A DNA stretch of 5,341 nucleotides from Mailhella sp. (GTDB lineage: Bacteria; Desulfobacterota; Desulfovibrionia; Desulfovibrionales; Desulfovibrionaceae). Numbering within the stretch: position 1 is the stretch's first letter; every line of letters starts with the position of its first letter. Where the stretch lies: positions 1-5,341 of the forward strand of contig JAFWYI010000167.1 of the NCBI GenBank assembly GCA_017522745.1, written 5' to 3'. Position numbers and translations under genes: made by a program. A model generated the notes under the pieces. It was given only the letters and a program-made list of their open reading frames with translations. It searched no databases and was not told the DNA's origin. Below, piece by piece: positions 1 through 4,670 of this stretch.

Positions 1-2
1 CT

Positions 3-29
3 CCCCGCCCCCTCGCGCTCCCCCACCCC
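3..29 (-). other. G-quadruplex-type motif upstream of the AEC transporter gene
   Basis: The plus strand has four C runs of 4, 5, 5 and 4 bases at 3-6, 8-12, 20-24 and 26-29. The spacers are one base (G), seven bases (13-19) and one base (A). The minus strand therefore carries four G runs with loops of 1, 7 and 1, which meets the usual G3+/loop 1-7 definition of an intramolecular quadruplex. It ends about 35 bases before the first start codon. Seen: the run pattern. Inferred: that it folds or affects expression. The left edge is cut by the window, so it may be the end of a larger C-rich or terminator region. Confidence 0.5.
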
Positions 30-64
30 TTTCAAAAACTTTTATTTATGGGGCTGGCTCTCCC

Positions 65-991
65 ATGATGATATCCCTTCTCCTCGGCAAACAGATAGCC
101 GCTATGCTGCTCATGGTATTCATGGGTTTTGCTATCGTTCGGATGAAGATCCTCTCCGTACAGGACAGCCGTGCGCTCTCCGCCATTGCACTCTACATAG
201 CGGGGCCGTGCATGGTACTCGACGCTTTCCAGCTTGAGTATTCTCCTGAACGCATGCAGGGGCTCATACTCTCCGTTGCCGCGGCCGCCTTTGCCCTGTT
301 CCTTGCTCTGGGACTGAATTTTCTCATCCGCAAGCCCCTCGACCTCGACCCGGTAGAACAGACCTCGGCGCTCTACTCCAATTCCGGCAATCTTATCATC
401 CCCATCGTTATCTATGTATTCGGGCAGGAATGGGTCCTCTACACATCTGGTTTCCTCCTCATACAGACTATCCTGTTCTGGACACACTGTTCCCCGGTAC
501 TGCAGAAGAATGCCCGCATCAATATCTGGAAGATACTGCTCAACGTGAACATGCTGGCCGTTTTTGCCGGCGCCATCATGTTCATGTTCGGTCTGCGTCT
601 GCCGGAGGTGCCTGCTATGGCGGTCCATGCTGTGGGTGTGATGATCGGCCCGCTGTGCATGATAGTCACCGGCATGCTCATCGGTTCCATGGAGTTCTCC
701 CGCCTGCGCGTCTACCGCAAGCTCCCGCTCATCGTGGGGCTTCGGCTCATCTTCTATCCGCTCCTCACGCTCATCGCCTTCCGCCTGAGCGGCATGTCCG
801 GCTGGGTGGAGAACGGTGAGACCATCGTGATGATCTCGTTTTTCGCGGCGTCTGCCCCTGTGGCCTCTTCCATAACACAGATGGCGCACATCTACGGCCG
901 CAACGGCGAATACGCCAGCCTCATCAACGTCGTTTCCACCCTGCTTTGCGTGTTCTCCATGCCAGTACTGGCGTGGATGTTCCAATGGTGA
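65..991 (+). CDS. AEC (auxin efflux carrier) family membrane transporter
   Basis: A 308-residue inner-membrane protein, the normal size for bacterial members of the AEC family (PF03547), which move small organic anions or amino acids; some members are malate or malonate carriers. About ten hydrophobic segments can be read, near residues 3-22, 36-56, 66-88, 107-124, 127-142, 158-178, 187-209, 221-243, 252-275 and 285-306, giving the family's 5+5 layout. The stretch NSGNLIIPIV in the fourth segment is the typical AEC half-site around a conserved Asn-Gly-Asn, and FAASAPVASS in the ninth is the usual counterpart in the second half. Two tandem ATGs at 65 and 68 are possible starts; the Shine-Dalgarno sequence is poor (a GGGG run at 50-53, about 11 bases upstream). 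The substrate cannot be told. The gene is followed by a 153-base spacer without a clear terminator, so co-transcription with hemB is possible but not shown. Confidence 0.88.
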   Translation: MMISLLLGKQIAAMLLMVFMGFAIVRMKILSVQDSRALSAIALYIAGPCMVLDAFQLEYSPERMQGLILSVAAAAFALFLALGLNFLIRKPLDLDPVEQTSALYSNSGNLIIPIVIYVFGQEWVLYTSGFLLIQTILFWTHCSPVLQKNARINIWKILLNVNMLAVFAGAIMFMFGLRLPEVPAMAVHAVGVMIGPLCMIVTGMLIGSMEFSRLRVYRKLPLIVGLRLIFYPLLTLIAFRLSGMSGWVENGETIVMISFFAASAPVASSITQMAHIYGRNGEYASLINVVSTLLCVFSMPVLAWMFQW

Positions 992-1132
992 GGCGGGACG
1001 ATGTTTTCCCAGCACTCCGCAAGGTTTTGATACAATGCTCCTGCTCCACGCAGGGGGTACAGCTCTTTTCAAAGTACAGGGCTGATGGTACAGAAAGTAA
1101 GAATCTATTCCGATAAAACGCGCTTTGCGCAT

Positions 1133-1137
1133 AAGGA
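1133..1137 (+). promoter_or_regulatory. Ribosome binding site deciding the hemB start
   Basis: AAGGA lies seven bases before the ATG at 1145. An in-frame ATG at 1085 would add 20 residues but has only a weak CAGG-type site in front of it, and the added residues do not look like a HemB N-terminus. The ATG at 1145 gives [14 protein letters not shown], which matches the usual family beginning. The spacer 992-1132 also has a small hairpin (CCTGC/GCAGG, 1040-1044 with 1050-1054) without a T tract. I could not identify a convincing promoter in it. Confidence 0.75.
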
Positions 1138-1144
1138 TACTGCT

Positions 1145-2137
1145 ATGAACAGCTTCCATCGCGGCCGCCGCCTGCGCCGCACTCCCGTTCTTCGTGAGAT
1201 GGTACGTGAAACCTCCCTTTCCGCGGCCGATCTCATCATGCCCTACTTCGTTACTGAGACCGACGACGCATCCTTCCGCCAGCCCATCAGCTCCATGCCC
1301 GGACAGTTCCAGCTCTCTCTTGCTGAACTCGAAAAGGAAGTGGCCGAGGCCGTGAAGCTCGGTGTGCGTTCCGTTCTCCTTTTCGGCATCCCCGCCGTGA
1401 AGGACGAGCTGGGCAGCGGCGCCTATGCCTCTGAAGGTATCGTGCAGAAGGCTATCCGCATGATCAAGAAAAACTGGCCCGACCTCGTGGTCATCGCCGA
1501 CTGCTGCCTCTGCGAATACACCTCGCACGGACATTGCGGCATCATCGCCAAGGGCGACAGCGTGGGCCATGTACTCAACGACGCCACCCTCGACCTGCTG
1601 GCCCAGACCGCCGTTGCTCAGGCCGAAGCCGGTGCCGATATCATCGCTCCTTCCGACATGATGGACGGCCGTGTGCTGGCCATCCGTGAGGCTCTCGACA
1701 AAGCCGGCTTTGAAGAGATCCCGGTCATGTCCTATGCGGTGAAATATGCCTCTGCCTACTATGGTCCGTTCCGTGAAGCCGCAGAATCCGCGCCCCGCTT
1801 CGGCGACCGCCGTACCTATCAGATGGATCCTGCCAACGCTCAGGAAGCCCTGCGCGAGATGCAGGCCGACATCGAAGAAGGTGCGGACCTCTTCATCGTC
1901 AAGCCCGGCGGCCCTTATCAGGACATCATCCGCCTCATGCATGACAGCTTCGATGTGCCGCTCGTGGCGTATCAGGTAAGCGGCGAATACTCCATGATCT
2001 GCGCCGCCGCTCAGAACGGCTGGATAGACCGCAAGGCCGTCATCATGGAATCGCTCATCGGCCTCAAGCGCGCAGGCTCCAAGATGATCATCACCTATTT
2101 CACTGCGGAAGTCCTCCGCGAAGGCTGGGTGCGCTGA
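1145..2137 (+). CDS. hemB: Porphobilinogen synthase (delta-aminolevulinic acid dehydratase), zinc type
   Basis: HemB condenses two molecules of 5-aminolevulinate into porphobilinogen in the cytoplasm, the first common step towards siroheme, heme and corrinoids. The protein is 330 residues, close to the family's usual 320-335. Both Schiff-base lysines are present: K200 in SYAVKYAS, followed by the conserved YYGPFREA, and K253 in IVKPGGPY. The cysteine-rich active-site loop [13 protein letters not shown] places Cys121, Cys123 and Cys131 in the C-x-C-x7-C arrangement of zinc-dependent enzymes, rather than the Asp-rich magnesium type. The N-terminal arm, with [11 protein letters not shown], is the normal oligomerisation arm. 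The stop codon overlaps the ahbD start by one base (TGATG), so the two are very likely one operon with coupled translation. All key residues are intact and nothing suggests a pseudogene. Start chosen at 1145 for its ribosome binding site and family N-terminus; a longer form from 1085 is less likely. Confidence 0.97.
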   Translation: MNSFHRGRRLRRTPVLREMVRETSLSAADLIMPYFVTETDDASFRQPISSMPGQFQLSLAELEKEVAEAVKLGVRSVLLFGIPAVKDELGSGAYASEGIVQKAIRMIKKNWPDLVVIADCCLCEYTSHGHCGIIAKGDSVGHVLNDATLDLLAQTAVAQAEAGADIIAPSDMMDGRVLAIREALDKAGFEEIPVMSYAVKYASAYYGPFREAAESAPRFGDRRTYQMDPANAQEALREMQADIEEGADLFIVKPGGPYQDIIRLMHDSFDVPLVAYQVSGEYSMICAAAQNGWIDRKAVIMESLIGLKRAGSKMIITYFTAEVLREGWVR

Positions 2138-3357
2138 TGAGCGGTCATCCGTCTTCTCTCGGCGCCTGCCATCCCGGCGGTCATCCTCTTGGCCGCGATC
2201 CTGAAGCCATGCTCAGCGGCATGCCTGCCGGACACCCCGGCGGACAGGGCGGTCACCCTGGTGGTCATCCCGGCGCGCATCCCCATGCCAGCCGCTTCCT
2301 GCCGGACGGAACGCCCAAGTGCCGCCTCATCGCCTGGGAGGTCACCCGCTCCTGCAATCTCGCCTGCAAGCACTGCCGCGCCGAAGCCCATCCCGAACCC
2401 TACCCGGGTGAACTGAGCAACGCCGAAGCCAAGGCCCTTATTGACACCTTCCCGGAAGTGGGCAGCCCCATCATCATCTTCACCGGAGGCGAGCCTACCC
2501 TGCGCCCCGATGTCTATGAGCTGGCCGCCTACGCCCGCGACAAGGGCCTGCGCTGTGTGATGTCGCCCAACGGCACCCGCATCACGCCCGAAGAAGCCCG
2601 CAAGATAAAGGAAGCCGGTTTTCAGCGCTGTTCCATCTCCATCGACGGTGCGGACGCCGCCAGCCATGACGCTTTCCGCGGCGTGCCCGGCGCTTTCGAA
2701 GCCTCCATGCGCGGCATCGAAAACCTCAAGGCCGAGGGCGTGGAGTTCCAGATCAACACCACGGTGACCAAGAGCAACCTGCACTCCTTCAAGGAGATAT
2801 TCCAGCTTTGCGAACGCATCGGCGCCGCCGCCTGGCATATCTTCCTGCTCGTGCCCATGGGCCGCGCCGCGGAGATACAGGAAGAGGTCATCACGGCGGA
2901 GGAATACGAAGAAGTGCTGCACTGGTTCTACGACTTCCGCAAAACCACCAAGATGCACCTCAAAGCCACCTGCGCCCCGCACTACTACCGCATCATGCGC
3001 CAGCGCGCCAAGGAAGAAGGCGTGAAGGTGGATATGGAGAACTTCGGCATGGACGCCATGACCCGCGGCTGCCTTGGCGGTACGGGCTTCTGTTTCATCA
3101 GCCATACCGGTCAGCTCCAGCCCTGCGGCTACCTCACCCTCGACTGCGGCAACGTGCGCGAGACCCCCTTCCCCGAACTCTGGAAGAAGACTCCGTGGTT
3201 CCTCAAGTTCCGCGATCAGAGCGCCTACGAAGGCAAGTGCGGCGTGTGCGAATACCACAAGGTATGCGGCGGCTGCCGAGCCCGCGCCCACAGCATGACC
3301 GACAACCCCATGGCCCCGGAACCCCTCTGCCTGTACAAGCCCAGAAAGGCGGAGTAA
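2137..3357 (+). CDS. ahbD: Heme b synthase AhbD (radical SAM, Fe-coproporphyrin III decarboxylase)
   Basis: AhbD performs the last step of the siroheme-dependent heme pathway, oxidative decarboxylation of two propionates of Fe-coproporphyrin III to the vinyl groups of heme b. The protein has 406 residues. Residues 1-52 form a His/Gly/Pro-rich tail. The radical SAM core begins near residue 62 (CRLIAWEVTRSCNLACKHC), with Cys73, Cys77 and Cys80 in the CxxxCxxC motif for the SAM-binding [4Fe-4S] cluster. ITGGEP-like FTGGEPTLRPD follows, then SISIDG. The C-terminal domain holds auxiliary-cluster cysteines of the SPASM/twitch kind: Cys312, 319, 330, 337, 368, 371, 377, 380 and 398, including GKCGVCEYHKVCGGCRARA. 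Phrases such as CAPHYYRIMRQRAKEEG and GCLGGTGFCFISHTG are, from memory, typical of AhbD rather than of AhbC or NirJ. The start overlaps the hemB stop. It has no strong Shine-Dalgarno, so translation probably relies on coupling; in-frame ATGs at 2209 and 2221 are alternatives that would shorten the tail. Confidence 0.93.
   Translation: MSGHPSSLGACHPGGHPLGRDPEAMLSGMPAGHPGGQGGHPGGHPGAHPHASRFLPDGTPKCRLIAWEVTRSCNLACKHCRAEAHPEPYPGELSNAEAKALIDTFPEVGSPIIIFTGGEPTLRPDVYELAAYARDKGLRCVMSPNGTRITPEEARKIKEAGFQRCSISIDGADAASHDAFRGVPGAFEASMRGIENLKAEGVEFQINTTVTKSNLHSFKEIFQLCERIGAAAWHIFLLVPMGRAAEIQEEVITAEEYEEVLHWFYDFRKTTKMHLKATCAPHYYRIMRQRAKEEGVKVDMENFGMDAMTRGCLGGTGFCFISHTGQLQPCGYLTLDCGNVRETPFPELWKKTPWFLKFRDQSAYEGKCGVCEYHKVCGGCRARAHSMTDNPMAPEPLCLYKPRKAE
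2170..2286 (+). repeat. HPGG-type repeat region encoding the His-rich tail of AhbD
   Basis: Within codons 12-50 of ahbD, His-Pro-Gly-Gly occurs at residues 12-15, 33-36 and 40-43, with HPGA at 44-47 and HPH at 48-50. The first 50 residues contain eight histidines (4, 12, 16, 33, 40, 44, 48, 50) and one cysteine (11). The DNA copies differ at third codon positions (for example CAC CCC, CAC CCT, CAT CCC). This points to an old repeat kept for its protein sequence, not a recent slippage. The segment lies wholly before the radical SAM core and is probably disordered. Metal or heme binding is an inference from composition. Confidence 0.8.
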
Positions 3358-3371
3358 GCGTTTCTTTTTCT

Positions 3372-3390
3372 GGGGGAGATAATCTCCCCC
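3372..3390 (+). other. Hairpin just after ahbD
   Basis: GGGGGAGA (3372-3379) pairs perfectly with TCTCCCCC (3383-3390) around the loop TAA, starting 15 bases after the ahbD stop codon. No T tract follows; the next bases are C-rich and then ATATTT. A T-rich stretch precedes it instead. It could stabilise the 3' end of the hemB-ahbD message or act as a weak terminator. As a stem it is clear; as a terminator it is doubtful. Confidence 0.6.
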
Positions 3391-3398
3391 CAGCCCCC

Positions 3399-3458
3399 CA
3401 TATTTCTGAACGGCGATTTCCCGGACGCAGGCGTCCGCTCATCGCCGTTCAGGATATG
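3399..3458 (+). other. Large two-tier hairpin (60-base imperfect palindrome)
   Basis: Three helices are stacked in one structure. CATAT (3399-3403) pairs with ATATG (3454-3458). A perfect 12-bp stem joins CTGAACGGCGAT (3406-3417) to ATCGCCGTTCAG (3441-3452). An inner stem joins CGGACGC (3422-3428) to GCGTCCG (3431-3437); its last pair would have to open to leave a four-base loop. The joints are small internal loops: 2/1 bases between the outer helices, 4/3 between the inner ones. No T tract follows, so it is not a standard intrinsic terminator. It may be an RNA processing or stability structure, a protein-binding palindrome, or the remains of a small palindromic element. Confidence 0.75.
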
Positions 3459-3549
3459 TGAGCCGAAAAAATATTCTCCGAAACTCTTCCCTTTTTCTGA
3501 CTCGTATTTTCAGCACATCCCGGCGGGATTATTTCACGCATCCCACTTG

Positions 3550-3586
3550 GCCGGAACGAATCGGACGAATGTCCGAAAGTTCCGGC
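3550..3586 (+). other. Second two-tier hairpin between ahbD and ahbA
   Basis: GCCGGAAC (3550-3557) pairs with GTTCCGGC (3579-3586). Inside it TCGGAC (3561-3566) pairs with GTCCGA (3571-3576) around the four-base loop GAAT. The two helices are separated by an internal loop of three and two bases. The architecture resembles the hairpin at 3399-3458 but the sequence differs. The stretch between the two hairpins (3459-3549) is more AT-rich and contains no gene I can support; a TTTTCA-17 bp-TATTTC pair at 3507-3535 is too weak to call a promoter. Confidence 0.65.
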
Positions 3587-3596
3587 AACTGGGGGT

Positions 3597-3647
3597 GCAG
3601 GGGAATCATTCCCCTGCCGGATGGGTCTGGGAAGGCAGGGCCTTCCC
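3597..3647 (+). repeat. Paired palindromes directly upstream of ahbA, possible dispersed repeat unit
   Basis: Two adjacent perfect stems: GCAGGGGAA (3597-3605) with TTCCCCTGC (3609-3617) around TCA, and GGGAAGGC (3629-3636) with GCCTTCCC (3640-3647) around AGG. The second ends nine bases before the ahbA Shine-Dalgarno. The composition, a G-rich entry followed by two GC palindromes, recalls dispersed intergenic palindromic units that I associate with this kind of genome. Only one copy is present here, so the repeat nature is inference. In the transcript these stems would sit in the ahbA leader. Confidence 0.55.
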
Positions 3648-3655
3648 GGTCTCTC

Positions 3656-3660
3656 AGGAG
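3656..3660 (+). promoter_or_regulatory. Ribosome binding site deciding the ahbA start
   Basis: AGGAG sits six bases before the ATG at 3667. An earlier in-frame start at 3547 would add 40 residues translated from the palindromic region, with no similarity to the family, so 3667 is the start. Confidence 0.85.
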
Positions 3661-3666
3661 CATCCC

Positions 3667-4131
3667 ATGTCTCAGACCGAACTCGATCTTATTGATAAGA
3701 AACTTCTTGATATCATCCAGACGGCGTTTCCGCTGGTCTCTCGTCCGTATGCGGCGCTGGGTGAACAGCTCGGCATTTCTGAAGAAGAAGCGCTTGCCCG
3801 CGTGAAAGCCATGAAGGAACGCAAGATCATCCGCCGCCTTGGTGCGAACTTCCAGTCGGCCAAGCTCGGCTTCCGTTCCACGCTCTGCGGTGCCAAAGTC
3901 CCGGAAGACAAGCTCGATCTGTTCATCGCCGATGTGAACGCCATTCCCGGCGTCACCCACAACTATCTGCGCGATCATGAATTCAACGTGTGGTTCACGC
4001 TCATCGGTCCCTCGTGGGACGACGTATGCGCCACGCTGGAAGGCATCACGGCCCGCACCGGCGTGCCCATCATGAATCTGCCCGCCACCAAGCTCTTCAA
4101 GATCCGCGTGGACTTCCAGATGGAAGGATAG
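3667..4131 (+). CDS. ahbA: Siroheme decarboxylase subunit, most like the alpha subunit AhbA (AsnC/Lrp-like fold)
   Basis: The siroheme decarboxylase AhbA/AhbB removes the acetate carboxyls at C12 and C18 of siroheme to give didecarboxysiroheme. The protein has 154 residues, the usual size for this subunit. Residues 1-60 form an AsnC/Lrp-type winged helix (LDLIDKKLLDIIQTAFPLVSR, then LGISEEEALARVKAMKERKIIRR) ending in RRLGANF at 56-62. Residues 63-154 are the ferredoxin-like domain, with GVTHNYLRDHEFNVWFTLIGP around residues 95-115. That HNYLR...NVWFT block is the family hallmark and lies where the heme-like ligand binds. I favour AhbA over AhbB because of its length and the RRLGANF and NVWFTLIGP phrases; the subunit call is from memory and less sure than the family. 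It follows ahbD after a hairpin-rich 309-base spacer and has a good ribosome binding site. No partner subunit is present before the terminator. A Lrp-type regulator is the main alternative but fits less well. Confidence 0.82.
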   Translation: MSQTELDLIDKKLLDIIQTAFPLVSRPYAALGEQLGISEEEALARVKAMKERKIIRRLGANFQSAKLGFRSTLCGAKVPEDKLDLFIADVNAIPGVTHNYLRDHEFNVWFTLIGPSWDDVCATLEGITARTGVPIMNLPATKLFKIRVDFQMEG

Positions 4132-4158
4132 CCACACAGATTCGATCCTGACTTACAG

Positions 4159-4191
4159 AAGCCCCGACGTTTGCCGGGGCTTTTCTGTTTT
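4159..4191 (+). terminator. Intrinsic terminator after ahbA
   Basis: AAGCCCCG (4159-4166) pairs with CGGGGCTT (4175-4182), an eight-bp stem around ACGTTTGC, followed by TTTTCTGTTTT (4181-4191). It begins 27 bases after the ahbA stop and ends the heme gene block. An A-rich run on its right gives a T-rich side on the minus strand before the stem, but the tail beyond it on that strand is weak, so it is mainly a plus-strand terminator. Confidence 0.88.
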
Positions 4192-4196
4192 AAAAA

Positions 4197-4358
4197 TCAG
4201 GCTTTCTTCAGGCCGAACAGCAGGACGATCAGGAACAATATACCGCCAATGACGGCCGCCCCCTTGGCGGCATCGGCATTCAAACCGGTAAGGTGGTAAA
4301 AGCCAAGGTAGGCGGAAGCTATCGACACAACGAGGAGAACGAGGAGCAGGATACGCAT
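4197..4358 (-). CDS. Small two-helix membrane protein, perhaps DUF1328/YtjA-like
   Basis: A 53-residue protein read on the minus strand from the ATG at 4358-4356 to the TGA at 4199-4197. Translation begins MRILLLVLLVVSIASAYLGF and ends in LFGLKKA. There are two hydrophobic helices, about residues 3-22 and 34-50, joined by a short polar turn (LTGLNADAAKG), with a positively charged C-terminus. A good Shine-Dalgarno, AAAAGGGG, lies at 4372-4365, six bases before the start. The size, the small-residue-rich second helix and the Gly-rich turn resemble the DUF1328/YtjA family of tiny inner-membrane proteins. The match is only in pattern and the function is unknown. It is convergent with ahbA and divergent from thiC, so it is its own transcription unit; I found no strong promoter for it. 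The first helix could also be read as a signal peptide, but there is no convincing cleavage site and too little protein remains. Confidence 0.7.
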   Translation of the reverse strand: MRILLLVLLVVSIASAYLGFYHLTGLNADAAKGAAVIGGILFLIVLLFGLKKA

Positions 4359-4452
4359 GGCAGACCCCTTTTCTGTTTACCTCTTGGGATACATGATAGG
4401 AGTGAACCGCGGAACTCTGTGATTTATGATAACAGGTTAGAAACATATACCC

Positions 4453-4481
4453 TTTACAAGGAAATTTTCCGGCAGTATATT
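4453..4481 (+). promoter_or_regulatory. Sigma-70-type promoter for thiC
   Basis: TTTACA at 4453-4458 and TATATT at 4476-4481 are separated by exactly 17 bases, both close to the consensus. Transcription would start around 4487-4489, which is the first base of the riboswitch P1 helix, so the leader would carry almost nothing before the aptamer. The spacer holds the short palindrome GGAAATTTTCC (4460-4470). Region 4373-4452 to the left has no other feature I can support. Confidence 0.75.
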
Positions 4482-4486
4482 TCAGA

Positions 4487-4601
4487 ACAGCTAGGGGAGC
4501 TGAAAGGGCCCTGCCGTGGCGGCAGAGTCGGACAGCTGAGAGTGGGGACCAGCCCCAGACCCTCGAACCTGACGCAGTTAGTACTGCCGTAGGGAAGCTG
4601 T
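4487..4601 (+). promoter_or_regulatory. TPP riboswitch (THI element) controlling thiC
   Basis: The aptamer is bounded by P1: ACAGCT (4487-4492) pairs with AGCTGT (4596-4601). The conserved pieces appear in order: GGGGAGCTGAAA (4494-4505), CTGAGAG (4536-4542, the pyrimidine-sensing part), GAACCTGA (4565-4572), CAGTTAGTACTGCCG (4575-4589) and GTAGGGAAGCT (4589-4599). An optional extra stem, CTGCCG-TGG-CGGCAG, lies at 4511-4525. TGGGG (4543-4547) can pair with CCCCA (4553-4557). Thiamine pyrophosphate binding represses the gene downstream, here thiC, the standard target. Together with the promoter and the terminator at 4605-4640 this accounts for the whole gap before thiC. Confidence 0.97.
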
Positions 4602-4604
4602 GGA

Positions 4605-4640
4605 CGCGTCCATCCTTCCCGGCATGGCGCGTTTTTTTTT
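4605..4640 (+). terminator. Riboswitch-controlled intrinsic terminator in the thiC leader
   Basis: CGCG (4605-4608) and CCAT (4610-4613) pair with ATGG (4624-4627) and CGCG (4628-4631), leaving T4609 as a bulge, and nine T residues follow (4632-4640). The stem starts four bases after aptamer P1 ends. A competing antiterminator is also readable: GGGAAG (4592-4597) with CTTCCC (4615-4620), enclosing TGGA-CGCG-TCCA (4601-4612). The two structures exclude each other, as expected for control by transcription termination. About 30 bases separate the T tract from the thiC start. Confidence 0.85.
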
Positions 4641-4670
4641 GCGCCTGCGTCGCAACATCTGCGAGGCAAT

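Noticed and set aside
1027..1094. Possible promoter elements for hemB (TTGATA or TACAAT near 1027-1036; TTTTCA-17 bp-TACAGA at 1066-1094)
   Set aside because: None combines a good -35, a good -10 and correct spacing; hemB could equally be transcribed from upstream.
32..1942. A 636-codon open frame on the minus strand across the transporter gene and most of hemB
   Set aside because: It is antisense to two genes with clear families and intact motifs, crosses their spacer, and has the low-complexity His/Gly/Glu-rich composition typical of a mirror frame in GC-rich coding DNA.
2095..3291. A 398-codon open frame on the minus strand over ahbD
   Set aside because: It mirrors the ahbD reading frame almost end to end, with an Ala/Gly/His-rich product and no recognisable domain.
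2808..3461. A 217-codon plus-strand frame inside and past ahbD
   Set aside because: It is out of frame with ahbD, very Arg/Pro/His-rich, and runs into the hairpin spacer; no family resemblance.
3513..3545. A Rex- or FNR-like half site (ATTATTTCACG) in the ahbD-ahbA spacer
   Set aside because: Only one half of the palindrome resembles a known site; the other half is GC-rich and does not match.
3458..3805. A 115-codon plus-strand frame starting in the ahbD-ahbA spacer (GTG start)
   Set aside because: It reads through the palindromes and into ahbA in another frame, lacks a good ribosome binding site and has no recognisable motif.
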